Assembly: GCA_000493965.1 (NCBI GenBank)
Contig: AWNV01000046.1
Location: forward strand, 1-26,426
Source: Candidatus Aminicenans sakinawicola JGI OTU-1
Lineage (GTDB): Bacteria > Acidobacteriota > Aminicenantia > Aminicenantales > Aminicenantaceae
Direction of reading: 5' to 3'
Length of the DNA stretch: 26,426 nt
Made by a program: the position numbers and the translations under genes
Shown here: positions 1-8,050 of the stretch, piece by piece
How the letters are laid out: each line of letters starts with the position of its first letter
Position numbering within the stretch: position 1 is the first letter of the stretch
Notes under the pieces: generated by a model
What the model saw: only the letters and a program-made list of their open reading frames with translations
The model's database searches: none
Told to the model about the DNA's origin: nothing

Positions 1-40
1 GTTAAAAATCTTAGTGAAGCGCAGACATGCCCTCAAATTC
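1..40 (+). repeat. 3' end of a dispersed structured element (partial copy)
   Basis: These 40 bases match 21064-21103 at 37 of 40 positions (differences at 17, 24 and 31) in the same orientation. In the second copy they are the 3' arm of a nested-stem element of about 248 bp, so the rest of this copy should lie left of the window. The 3' tip, CCCTCAAATTC at 30-40, is the exact complement of GAATTTGAGGG, the 5' tip of the other copy (20856-20866). No coding potential is visible. Whether it is a mobile element or a transcribed RNA is not resolved. Confidence 0.7.
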
Positions 41-50
41 ATCTTATCTA

Positions 51-86
51 AATAATTTATCAGCAATTTTTATGAATAATTCAGGT
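51..86 (+). repeat. Dispersed 5'-UTR repeat, copy A
   Basis: Thirty-six bases that recur at 10856-10891 with a single difference (A59 versus G10864). The 26-bp core (60-85) begins TCAGCAATTTTT and ends AATAATTCAGG; it is found again, reverse-complemented, at 20689-20714 with one mismatch. This copy points toward the GH109-like gene, whose start is 65 nt downstream, and lies only 10 nt after the structured element fragment at 1-40. Confidence 0.8.
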
Positions 87-150
87 AATATATCGTTCCC
101 TATTTGCAGAATCTGCCTGAGTTGTGATAAAAATTACATAGGAGATAAAA

Positions 151-1491
151 ATGGGAAATAACATTAACAGAAGAGAATTCATAAAAAAAAGTGCCCTGGC
201 CGGCCTGACTGTTGCTTTGGCACCTGAATTTATGTTGGGTAAAGAGCAGAAAAAACGTAAAGTAAAAATAGGTTTAATAGGTGTCGGGCTTAGAGGATGC
301 AGCCATTTGAGGAACATCCTCGGAAGAAATGATGTTATTGTCCCTGCAATTTGTGATATCGACCCGGAAAGAATAAAAGTGGCCCAAGCCTTGATTGAAA
401 AAGCAGGAAAAAAGAAGGCCGATGCCTATTCGAGTGGAGATTTTGCTTTTGAGAAAATGTTGGATCGTGATGATATTGAAGGTGTGATTATTTCTACACC
501 ATGGTTATGGCACACAAGGATGGCTGTTTCAGCTATGAAAAAAGGGAAATATTCCGGAGTGGAAGTCTCTGCTGCAAATACAGTCCAGGAATGCTGGGAC
601 CTTGTTAATACATACGAAGCAACACATGTTCCATGTATGATATTGGAGAATGTTTGTTACCGTCGGGACGTTATGGCAGTATTAAACATGGTGAGGAAGG
701 GAATTTTTGGAGAGCTGATCCACTGCCGGTGTGGGTACCAGCATGACCTCCGTGGCGTTAAATTTTATCCAGGTGTCGAATTCGGGGAAAAAGGAGAGCA
801 TGAAGCAAAATGGAGGACAGCGCATTCTATAAATAGAAACGGCGATGTCTATCCAACGCATGGGATCGGACCTATTGCGAATTTTCTAAATATAAACAGG
901 GGAAACAAGTTCGTTTCTCTAACTTCCACATCTACAAAGGCACGCGGCTTGCATAAGTATATTGTGGACAATGCTGGTGAAGAGCATCCGAATGCCTCAA
1001 TCAAGTGGAAACTTGGCGATGTAGTTACCACCGTCATTTCTACAGCAAACAAAGAGTCAATCGTTGTAACACACGACACCAACTCTCCACGCCCTTATTC
1101 TCTTGGTTTCAGAGTGCAGGGAACAAAGGGGATTTGGATGAAAGATGGTGACATCATCTTCATCGAAGGGCGAAGCGAACATCACAAGTGGGAATCTTCT
1201 GAACCTTATTTAAAAGAGTATGACCATCCACTGTGGAAAAAGTTCAGTGAATCTGCTGAAGGTTCCGGACATGGAGGCATGGATTTCTTTGTTGAAAACG
1301 CATTCATAGAGTCGGTCAAACGGAGAGTTAAAACTCCTTTAGATGCTTATGATGCTGCTTCGTGGAGTGTTATTTCACCGCTTTCTGAAAAGTCTATTGT
1401 AGAAGGGGGAGAACCCCAGCAATTTCCGGATTTCACAAGGGGCAGATGGATGACCAGAAAGCCGGTCTTTGCACTGAATGACGATTATTAA
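151..1491 (+). CDS. GH109-like Gfo/Idh/MocA family protein (putative alpha-N-acetylgalactosaminidase), Tat-exported
   Basis: 446 aa. GH109 enzymes hydrolyse alpha-N-acetylgalactosaminides by an NAD-dependent redox mechanism. The N-terminus carries a Tat-type signal (NRREFIKKSALAG, residues 6-18), then a Rossmann NAD site (IGLIGVGLRG, about 41-50). Blocks typical of GH109 rather than of generic Gfo/Idh oxidoreductases follow: ILENVCYRRDVM, GDVYPTHGIGP with His237 at the position expected in the active site, HDTNSPRPYSLGFRVQGTKG, and SGHGGMDFF. Length is normal for the family. The start is supported by TAGGAGAT at 140-147. The urocanase gene begins 16 nt after its stop, so the two are probably co-transcribed. 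Twin-arginine export fits a cofactor-loaded protein, and tatA/tatC lie in this window. Substrate specificity is inferred from similarity recalled from memory; a different glycoside or a dehydrogenase role remains possible. Confidence 0.82.
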   Translation: MGNNINRREFIKKSALAGLTVALAPEFMLGKEQKKRKVKIGLIGVGLRGCSHLRNILGRNDVIVPAICDIDPERIKVAQALIEKAGKKKADAYSSGDFAFEKMLDRDDIEGVIISTPWLWHTRMAVSAMKKGKYSGVEVSAANTVQECWDLVNTYEATHVPCMILENVCYRRDVMAVLNMVRKGIFGELIHCRCGYQHDLRGVKFYPGVEFGEKGEHEAKWRTAHSINRNGDVYPTHGIGPIANFLNINRGNKFVSLTSTSTKARGLHKYIVDNAGEEHPNASIKWKLGDVVTTVISTANKESIVVTHDTNSPRPYSLGFRVQGTKGIWMKDGDIIFIEGRSEHHKWESSEPYLKEYDHPLWKKFSESAEGSGHGGMDFFVENAFIESVKRRVKTPLDAYDAASWSVISPLSEKSIVEGGEPQQFPDFTRGRWMTRKPVFALNDDY

Positions 1492-1507
1492 ACTGAGAGG
1501 TGCTCTT

Positions 1508-3535
1508 ATGATAAGTAATATAAATATAGCAGAAGCCATGACTGTAAAGCTCGAAAACGTTCTGCCAGAGCAACCGGAATTTGTTGCAGGCATCAGACGT
1601 GCATCGAACCGAGGTTTTACACTCAATGCGAAAGACACAGAAGTTGCATTGAAAAATGCTCTGCGTTACATTCCAGGAGAATTTCATAAGACTCTCGCCC
1701 CTGAATTTCTTGAAGAATTAAAGACCCGCGGGAGAATTTACGGTTACAGGTTCCGTCCGCCCGGAAAGATCTACGGCAGGCCTGTAGACAAATACAGAGG
1801 TAGTTGTTTAGAGGGGAAGGCTTTCCAGGTAATGATCGATAACAACCTTGATTTTGACGTAGCTCTTTATCCATACGAGCTTGTGACATATGGAGAAACA
1901 GGCCAAGTCTGCCAGAACTGGATGCAGTACCGCCTTATAAAGAAGTACCTTGAAGTCCTCACCGAAAACCAGACGCTTGTTGTCGAATCCGGACATCCTC
2001 TTGGACTTTTTAAATCCCACCCGAAGGCTCCCCGTGTTATTAACACAAATGGTCTTATGGTTGGAATATTTGATAACCAGGAAGAGTGGCACCGGGCCAT
2101 GCAGCTAGGCGTGGCGAATTACGGACAGATGACCGCAGGAGGCTGGATGTACATAGGCCCCCAGGGAATAGTCCATGGGACCTTTAACACAATTCTCAAT
2201 GCGGGGCGTATGAAGCTGGGCATTGGAAAAGATGAAGATATGCGTGGACATCTTTTCGTTTCTTCAGGGCTTGGAGGAATGAGTGGTGCTCAGGCTAAAT
2301 CTGTAGAGATCGCAGGGGGAGTCGGCATAATAGCTGAAGTTGATTACTCGCGTATCAAGACGCGGCATGAACAAGGATGGGTTTCTAAGATTTCCATAGA
2401 TCTTGATGAAGCCTTCAAAATGGCCCATGAATATTTGGACAGGAAAGAGCCTGTGTCGATTGCTTATTATGGAAATATCGTCGATCTGCTCGAATATGCG
2501 GTTAAAAACAACATTTTTATTGAACTTCTCTCTGATCAAACTTCCTGCCATGCTCCTTATGATGGAGGGTACTGTCCCCAGGGGATAAGCTTCAAGGAGC
2601 GTACTGAAATGCTCAGCAAAGACCATGATAGATTCGTTAAGCTTGTAAATCAGGGCCTGAGAAAACATTTCGAGATGGTCAAGATTCTTGTCGACAGAGG
2701 CACTTATTTCTTTGACTATGGGAATTCATTTATGAAAGCCGTATTTGATACAGGAGTTACTGAGATATGTAAAAATGGGGTCGATACACACGAAGGATTT
2801 ATTTTCCCCTCTTATGTTGAAGACATAATGGGCCCGCTGCTCTTCGACTACGGTTATGGCCCTTTCCGCTGGGTGTGCCTGAGTGGGAAACATGATGATC
2901 TAGAAAAGACTGACCATGCAGCAATGTCATGTATTGATCAAAACCGCCGGGCACAGGACAGGGATAATTATGTCTGGATTAGAGATGCTGAAAAACACTC
3001 ACTTGTTGTCGGAACTCAGGCACGCATCCTCTATCAGGACGCAGAAGGAAGGGTAAAAATTGCATTAAAATTTAATGAAATGGTTCGCAATGGAGAAATC
3101 GGACCAATAATGATTGGACGTGATCACCATGACGCGGGAGGAACAGACTCTCCCTTTCGTGAAACTTCAAATATCAAGGATGGAAGCAACATTATGGCTG
3201 ATATGGCAACACAGTGCTTTGCCGGCAATGCTGCTCGAGGGATGAGTCTCGTTACTCTCCACAATGGCGGCGGGGTTGGTATAGGCAAAGCCATAAATGG
3301 CGGTTTTGGGCTTGTCCTGGATGGCAGCCGGCATGTAGATGAAGTCATAAGGTCCGCCCTGTCATGGGATGTAATGGGGGGAGTAGCACGCCGTGCTTGG
3401 GCACGATGTCCAAATTCTATCGAGGTAAGCATTGAGTCTAATAAAAAGAGCAAAGATAATCATATTACTATTCCCTACATAGTAGATGATGCTCTTGTGA
3501 AAAGCCTCGTAAACAAGGAATTCAATAGAGAATAG
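1508..3535 (+). CDS. hutU: Urocanate hydratase, long (~675 aa) type
   Basis: Urocanase converts urocanate to imidazolonepropionate in histidine degradation, using tightly bound NAD+. Family blocks: SSGLGGMSGAQAK (NAD-binding region), APYDGGYCPQGISF, GYGPFRWVCLSG, GRDHHDAGGTDSPFRET, LHNGGGVGIGKAINGGFGL. The start at 1508 has GAGAGG at 1495-1500 seven bases upstream; the in-frame ATG at 1478 lies inside the preceding gene and lacks such a site. At 675 aa it is longer than the ~555-aa Pseudomonas/Bacillus form and resembles the long form known from animals and some bacteria. The classical signature FQGLPxRICW reads GTQARILYQ here, so the signature cysteine is Leu508; from memory the animal-type enzymes share this. 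No histidase, imidazolonepropionase or formiminotransferase gene is in the window. The stop is one base from the end of the convergent NamZ gene, leaving no room for an ordinary terminator between them. Confidence 0.93.
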   Translation: MISNINIAEAMTVKLENVLPEQPEFVAGIRRASNRGFTLNAKDTEVALKNALRYIPGEFHKTLAPEFLEELKTRGRIYGYRFRPPGKIYGRPVDKYRGSCLEGKAFQVMIDNNLDFDVALYPYELVTYGETGQVCQNWMQYRLIKKYLEVLTENQTLVVESGHPLGLFKSHPKAPRVINTNGLMVGIFDNQEEWHRAMQLGVANYGQMTAGGWMYIGPQGIVHGTFNTILNAGRMKLGIGKDEDMRGHLFVSSGLGGMSGAQAKSVEIAGGVGIIAEVDYSRIKTRHEQGWVSKISIDLDEAFKMAHEYLDRKEPVSIAYYGNIVDLLEYAVKNNIFIELLSDQTSCHAPYDGGYCPQGISFKERTEMLSKDHDRFVKLVNQGLRKHFEMVKILVDRGTYFFDYGNSFMKAVFDTGVTEICKNGVDTHEGFIFPSYVEDIMGPLLFDYGYGPFRWVCLSGKHDDLEKTDHAAMSCIDQNRRAQDRDNYVWIRDAEKHSLVVGTQARILYQDAEGRVKIALKFNEMVRNGEIGPIMIGRDHHDAGGTDSPFRETSNIKDGSNIMADMATQCFAGNAARGMSLVTLHNGGGVGIGKAINGGFGLVLDGSRHVDEVIRSALSWDVMGGVARRAWARCPNSIEVSIESNKKSKDNHITIPYIVDDALVKSLVNKEFNRE

Positions 3536-3536
3536 T

Positions 3537-4820
3537 TTATTCGTACAGGAGATATTTCCTGCTCATTTCCCGGAAAATGATTTCTTCTTTTTCTATCTCA
3601 AAAAGTAATCTGTCATAGGATATCTGCCCTCTTAGATATTGAGAAAGCAGATTGTTACCGAACAGTAAGTCTAAATCACTTTTACCGGAATAGATTTTAT
3701 CAGGGAAGTAATCCTTTAAAGCTTTAATAACTGCAAGCGTAAATCTTATAGAGAAGAACTTTTCTGGATGAATGATATGGACAAAGATTCCCGGGCAGGT
3801 TTTATTTTCATAGGCAGGATGAAGAGTTTTCCCAGGAATAGAACAAGGCGTATACTTTAGAATTTCGAGTTTAACTCCAAAATCTTCACCAGCATTCAGA
3901 CTTTGGACAATAAGCTCGGGCTTTAGCCACGGCGCACCGAACTGTAAAAAGGGATGAGGTGTCCCTAAACCTTGATTAAGGATTATCCCTCCGAGAAGCC
4001 CTGTGCCCGGATAGCTCATGGCAGTCTCGGCTGAAGGGATATTGGGTGATGTGGGAATCCAGGCAAGATCTGTGTCTTCCCAGAAATATTCCCTCTTCCA
4101 GTTAGCCATTTTCACCACATGAAGATCCACTTCTTCACTCACCCATCCCTCGCCCTTCATCATTGCTGCCAGTTCTCCAAGGGTCAATCCGTATCTGATG
4201 GGGATTTGGACTGCCCCTATAAAGGATTCATATCCAGGCTGAAGAAGCGGGCCTTCAATGATAATCCCTCCACATGGATTGGGGCGATCAAGTACATATA
4301 CGGGGATTTGAGCATCTGCGGCTGCTTCCAGAATGTATTTAAGTGTTGTGATATAAGTGTAGAAACGTGTCCCAACGTCTTGAATATCATATACAAGGGC
4401 ATCAACATCTCGCATCTGATCGGGAGTTGGCTTTTTTGTCTTTCCGTAAAGGCTGAATATTTTGATATTTTTAAAGAAACTGTCTTTTATCTGTTCCCCT
4501 CCTTCTATGCCTCCTTTAAAACCATGCTCCGGAGAGAAAATAGCTTGGATATTTATTCCCTTATCTACGAGAGCATTTACTAGAGGCTTGCCTCCCGGGA
4601 GGATAGATGTCTGATTGATGACAAGGCCTAAGTATTTGTGTTGAAGTTCATTCGGGAAGGCTTCGAGAAAAATTTCGTTTCCGAGTCTTACTCTTTTATC
4701 TCTGAAAGAAGCTGTCTTTGAATGAGTACAGGGGAACAGAGATGAGGCAATAATAAAGAGAGAAAGGATATAAAATTCCGGACTTCTTCTTATTCTCTTA
4801 ATTTTCCTGAGATGTAACAT
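3537..4820 (-). CDS. namZ: DUF1343 / NamZ-like exo-beta-N-acetylmuramidase
   Basis: 427 aa. NamZ (GH171) removes MurNAc from the non-reducing end of peptidoglycan fragments. Family motifs are clear: FSPEHGFKGG (its Glu is the likely catalytic acid), LVYDIQDVGTRFYTYITTLK, VLDRPNPCGG, EGPLLQPGYESF, IPIRYGLTLGELA, and PSAETAMSYPGTG. A hydrophobic segment at about 17-30 (FYILSLFIIASSLFPC) suggests export; the cysteine near 31 does not sit in a convincing lipobox. The first ATG overlaps the end of the tandem-SIS gene by 23 nt, implying translational coupling, and no clear Shine-Dalgarno site precedes it; there is no other in-frame ATG until past the conserved N-terminal region. It is the last gene of the tat operon. 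Its partner upstream is a MurQ-related protein, which makes a MurNAc salvage role likely. Confidence 0.85.
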   Translation of the reverse strand: MLHLRKIKRIRRSPEFYILSLFIIASSLFPCTHSKTASFRDKRVRLGNEIFLEAFPNELQHKYLGLVINQTSILPGGKPLVNALVDKGINIQAIFSPEHGFKGGIEGGEQIKDSFFKNIKIFSLYGKTKKPTPDQMRDVDALVYDIQDVGTRFYTYITTLKYILEAAADAQIPVYVLDRPNPCGGIIIEGPLLQPGYESFIGAVQIPIRYGLTLGELAAMMKGEGWVSEEVDLHVVKMANWKREYFWEDTDLAWIPTSPNIPSAETAMSYPGTGLLGGIILNQGLGTPHPFLQFGAPWLKPELIVQSLNAGEDFGVKLEILKYTPCSIPGKTLHPAYENKTCPGIFVHIIHPEKFFSIRFTLAVIKALKDYFPDKIYSGKSDLDLLFGNNLLSQYLRGQISYDRLLFEIEKEEIIFREMSRKYLLYE

Positions 4821-6978
4821 TATAAATGTAACGGCTTAATCCTTTGTCTTTTACAATTTTGAAAGATTCCTCCTGTGAGATACCATTTTTTAAACGTAGT
4901 GATTCAAGAATGCGGATAATTGAGAGGGCAACCTCAGCAGTCTGGCCTGCCTTTGTCTTAATATCCTTTAAAAATCCTATGGAATCAAACAAGACAGCAT
5001 TTGCTTCGCCATAGGAAATAGGTTTTCGAATTCCGTAAAGTTTAACCCAATAAGGATTGCTCAGGACATCGTTGACGTGGCTTTGAATCAAATATGTGGC
5101 ACGGCCTATGAGTTTGAGATTGCTGGGGCTGACATTAGTCATGGTGTTTCCAATGACTTTCCCAAGCCTGGCCATAACTGCTGTAGAATGGGCATTAAGG
5201 ATAATTTTAAGTGCGATCTGCTGATTGATACCGAGAGGATCATTTTCATCATTTATGTTTATATTGATAAGAACGTGACCCTCCTCTTCTTTAAATTCTG
5301 GAATTCCTTTAAGATTTTTTGCAATATATTTATCAGATCTATCAGTAATGAGTAGGATCGCTGTGCCTGCACCTTTATCCAAAAAGAGTTCGATAAATTT
5401 TCTGAAGTCAGAGTTTTTACTGCTGAATACGGCCTCTTCCGGGCTGACCGCTAAACAAACCCCGAGGTCTCCTTTTACAGGGCCGCGATTTTTTATGTTG
5501 AACTCAGAGAAGGAAAAATCATAAAGGTTTCCCTGATTGTCTCCTGCATTTTTTAGGCTCTCCAGAGCTGCGTTTTTTAGATAGAAATCCTCGATTTTTT
5601 CCTCAAAAGGTTTCCTGTAGAATTCAGACGACAGCCCTCTGAATGGTCTTCCAAGAAAGGACTGCCAGGCTTCATTGAGGTTTGCTGCAGGTGTCCAGAC
5701 CTGAATCCAACATTTTCTTTTCTTCTGCTTAACTGTATCCAGAGGAAAAAGTCGAAAAGTAGGGCTTCTCTCTGTGCTGTCAATGAAAACTGTGATCAGA
5801 CCTTTTTTAGCGAAATAGGTTGAAAAATGACCGGTACGGTATGTTTTTTCTTCCAGTTCAGTAAATTTTGTAATGGCCGGGATATTATCTCTAACCTGTT
5901 TTAGAATCAGAGGAAATTCCTTCAGTTTTTCTTCTAAATTTATTTCTTTTTTAAAGCCAAGTTTGGCCATATCCTTCTTGGAAAGAAAGTTTCTTAACAC
6001 GCTATCAAGGGAAGCTTGTAAAATATTCGCAATGACAAAGGTCTCTATAGTAGTTGCCTGCATTCGGGTTGAACCGCTTATGGCTTGAGGGCCTGTAGAA
6101 AGATTGATTTTTATGATTCCAGGCTCTTCAAGAACTCTCCGGCTGCGGTCAAATGGCAGAAGCCTTTCATCTGGATTATTATATACAAAGTAGAGCTTCT
6201 TTCTGGTTTTTTCAGGATCATATCTATTGGAGGCTTTCCACTGGTCTAAAGCAGCTAGGACAGTCCCTATAACAGAAGACGTTTCCCCTCCTTCGGTCAC
6301 ACAGATGACAACATCACCCTGTCTTATTTCTCTGTCTTCAAGTTGGAGACGCCCGATCAGAAGAAGGTCTTCGAAGCCTTCCAGTGAACTTATAAGTGCT
6401 CGGTCTGCCCCGGTCATCTCTCCAATAAGCTGCTCTTCTATTGGATTTTCAACATGAGGCTTGATTTTTCTCCAGATTTTTTCCATCCCTTTGACTTTTT
6501 CCCAGAAAGGTCTCCAGAAGGTGCTTTCCATCTGTTTGGCCAGACGGCCTGTTGCACCACAACCATAAATATATATCCTGTTACCTGACAGCAGGGCATC
6601 TTCAATGGCATGAGCGGCCTGTTCTATAAATTCTTTATTAGCTGTTAAGGCTTCAAGACGCTTTGATATGTCCTGGTCGACTGAGAATAGCATGCGAAGA
6701 CCGGCCTGGCAGTCGTTTTGAATCCTTTCGCTTAAGTTCCATGTTTTGGGATGGCGCTGTTCTGTTAGGAGGGTATGGAGCTGAAATTGGGTCTTGTTTT
6801 GGACATAATCAACAGATTCCTCACATGGAATAATATCCAAAAGCTTGAGCAGCCTCAGTTCTTGATCAGTAATAGGAAGAGCTTCCTGCTGGATGGCTGG
6901 ATAAACCGGAATGAATGGAAGCAGCAATATGATTAGGAATGAGTTTAATAATATGAAAATATTTTTTTTTGAATTCAT
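4798..6978 (-). CDS. Secreted tandem-SIS protein of the MurQ/GCKR family
   Basis: 726 aa, about twice the ~300 aa of MurQ (N-acetylmuramate 6-phosphate etherase) and close in layout to the two-SIS glucokinase regulatory protein GCKR. Visible MurQ features: LLTEQRHPKTWNL (70-82), IYIYGCGATGRLAKQMES (135-152) with Glu151 where MurQ has a catalytic Glu, SLEGFED (198-204) matching the second acidic pair, VTEGGETSSVIG, and GPQAISGSTRMQATT (296-310). A second SIS-like half follows and ends with ARLGKVIGNTMTNVSPSNLK (603-622), a MurQ hallmark. Residues 1-28 form a signal peptide (NSKKNIF, then a run of Leu/Ile/Phe to VYPA), unexpected since MurNAc-6-phosphate is normally cytoplasmic. It overlaps namZ by 23 nt and starts 22 nt after the dCMP deaminase stop. 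Likely role is binding or processing of a MurNAc-type amino sugar outside the cytoplasm; catalysis is not shown. Confidence 0.78.
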   Translation of the reverse strand: MNSKKNIFILLNSFLIILLLPFIPVYPAIQQEALPITDQELRLLKLLDIIPCEESVDYVQNKTQFQLHTLLTEQRHPKTWNLSERIQNDCQAGLRMLFSVDQDISKRLEALTANKEFIEQAAHAIEDALLSGNRIYIYGCGATGRLAKQMESTFWRPFWEKVKGMEKIWRKIKPHVENPIEEQLIGEMTGADRALISSLEGFEDLLLIGRLQLEDREIRQGDVVICVTEGGETSSVIGTVLAALDQWKASNRYDPEKTRKKLYFVYNNPDERLLPFDRSRRVLEEPGIIKINLSTGPQAISGSTRMQATTIETFVIANILQASLDSVLRNFLSKKDMAKLGFKKEINLEEKLKEFPLILKQVRDNIPAITKFTELEEKTYRTGHFSTYFAKKGLITVFIDSTERSPTFRLFPLDTVKQKKRKCWIQVWTPAANLNEAWQSFLGRPFRGLSSEFYRKPFEEKIEDFYLKNAALESLKNAGDNQGNLYDFSFSEFNIKNRGPVKGDLGVCLAVSPEEAVFSSKNSDFRKFIELFLDKGAGTAILLITDRSDKYIAKNLKGIPEFKEEEGHVLINININDENDPLGINQQIALKIILNAHSTAVMARLGKVIGNTMTNVSPSNLKLIGRATYLIQSHVNDVLSNPYWVKLYGIRKPISYGEANAVLFDSIGFLKDIKTKAGQTAEVALSIIRILESLRLKNGISQEESFKIVKDKGLSRYIYNVTSQEN

Positions 6979-7000
6979 TGCCCTATGCTCAAAAAATGTC

Positions 7001-7510
7001 TTATCCGTACTGATTCATGTCATCAATAATATCATTTTCCTGCCAGTCTTCAATCCAGTCCTTGATGCGAAAGATCTTCATTTTGCCATCCACCGTTGAA
7101 CAGATTACATGATTAAGGCCGGCATTAATAATCATTTTTTTACATATAAAACAGGGAAAGGCATTTATTGGAGTATTTTCTTTGCAGTCCCTTCCATAGA
7201 TGTACATATCACCGTCCAAAAGGCTTACACCAGCCCGTGCTGCGTTGATGATTGCATTCTGTTCAGCATGCACACTGCGGCATAATTCATAACGCTGTCC
7301 GTGTGGGATGTTCAGCTGGTCCCTGAGACAGAAACCGTGTTCAAGACTGTCCTTGGTTTTCCTTGGAGCGCCAACATACCCTGTAGATATGATCTGGTCA
7401 TCACGAACAATGATTGCTCCGATTGAACGCCGGAAACAGGTGCTTCGGTGTGCTACTTCTTTTGCAATGCTTAAATAGTATTCACGCTTGGATAGTCTTT
7501 TTGGCATCAT
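7001..7510 (-). CDS. dCMP deaminase family protein (ComEB-like)
   Basis: 169 aa. Deoxycytidylate deaminases turn dCMP into dUMP for thymidylate synthesis. The zinc site is complete: His81-Ala-Glu83 (VHAEQNA) and Pro-Cys120-x-x-Cys123 (PCFICKK). The N-terminal STCFRRSIGAIIVRDD (23-38) and TGYVGAPR are typical of the dCMP/ComEB group. The first ATG (7510) overlaps the TGA of the upstream kinase gene as ATGA, and GGAGGAA sits just upstream in the end of that gene, so translation is coupled; a second ATG follows directly. With the neighbouring P-loop kinase it makes a small deoxynucleotide-metabolism pair inside the tat operon. Substrate could instead be another cytidine or riboflavin-type compound, but the motifs favour dCMP. 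Confidence 0.88.
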   Translation of the reverse strand: MMPKRLSKREYYLSIAKEVAHRSTCFRRSIGAIIVRDDQIISTGYVGAPRKTKDSLEHGFCLRDQLNIPHGQRYELCRSVHAEQNAIINAARAGVSLLDGDMYIYGRDCKENTPINAFPCFICKKMIINAGLNHVICSTVDGKMKIFRIKDWIEDWQENDIIDDMNQYG

Positions 7511-8049
7511 AAAAATTCCTCCAGTTTCCCGTGAAACTCTTCAAGAGAACCGTTATTACTTATAATATAATCTGCCATCTTTATACAATTATGAAGCTGC
7601 TGCCCGTTTTCGTCGCATGTCATTTCTTCTGCTTCTTTCTTGATGAATTCTTGAAGTGTTGAGGCTGACTCCTCTCTTCCCCTGTTTTTCACCCTTTTAT
7701 ATCTCAACTCGACAGGGGCATCTATTGCAAGAAGAATAAAACCTTTCTGCCTTTTTAAATATTGGATTTCTTTTGGATTTCTAATGCTGTCTATTATAGA
7801 GTTTCCTTTAACATTTCTCATCACAAGCCTTGCCAGGATATCCGGACCGAATTTTTCTCTGAGTTGGTTTCCCGTTTTGATCAAATTATTGCGAGTAATT
7901 TTTTGGCCTTTTTCCCTGAGTTTCTCTCGAATAATATCAGACAGAGAAAAATACAGGTATCCTTTTTTTTGGAAAAAAGAAGCCGCTTCTCCCTTTCCCG
8001 CACCATTGGTTCCTGTCAGTCCCATGATCTTCTTTCTTTTATTCTTCAT
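7507..8049 (-). CDS. P-loop nucleotide kinase (dephospho-CoA kinase / AAA_18-like)
   Basis: 180 aa from the ATG at 8049. The Walker A loop is GTNGAGKG at residues 13-20, followed by FSLSDIIREKLREKG, a lid-like region with KRVKNRGREE, and SIIDSIRNPKEIQYL; this is the pattern of small nucleotide or dephospho-CoA kinases, including archaeal-type adenylate kinase relatives. I cannot assign the substrate. The reading frame stays open upstream to 8118, but that would overlap tatC by 68 nt with a Lys/Arg-rich, unconserved extension; 8049 is two bases after the tatC stop and puts the P-loop at the usual distance from the N-terminus. ATG at 8025 (MGLTGTNG) is another possibility. Its stop overlaps the dCMP deaminase start, so dCMP/dUMP metabolism is a reasonable guess. 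Confidence 0.72.
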   Translation of the reverse strand: MKNKRKKIMGLTGTNGAGKGEAASFFQKKGYLYFSLSDIIREKLREKGQKITRNNLIKTGNQLREKFGPDILARLVMRNVKGNSIIDSIRNPKEIQYLKRQKGFILLAIDAPVELRYKRVKNRGREESASTLQEFIKKEAEEMTCDENGQQLHNCIKMADYIISNNGSLEEFHGKLEEFL

Positions 8050-8050
8050 T

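Noticed and set aside
1478..1507. Earlier ATG for urocanase at 1478
   Set aside because: It lies inside the GH109 gene and lacks a ribosome site, whereas 1508 has GAGAGG at correct spacing.
2264..2668. 134-codon minus-strand open frame inside urocanase
   Set aside because: It lies wholly antisense to a well-conserved enzyme and reads as no recognisable protein.
4119..4583. 154-codon plus-strand open frame inside namZ
   Set aside because: Antisense to a conserved gene; composition is not protein-like.
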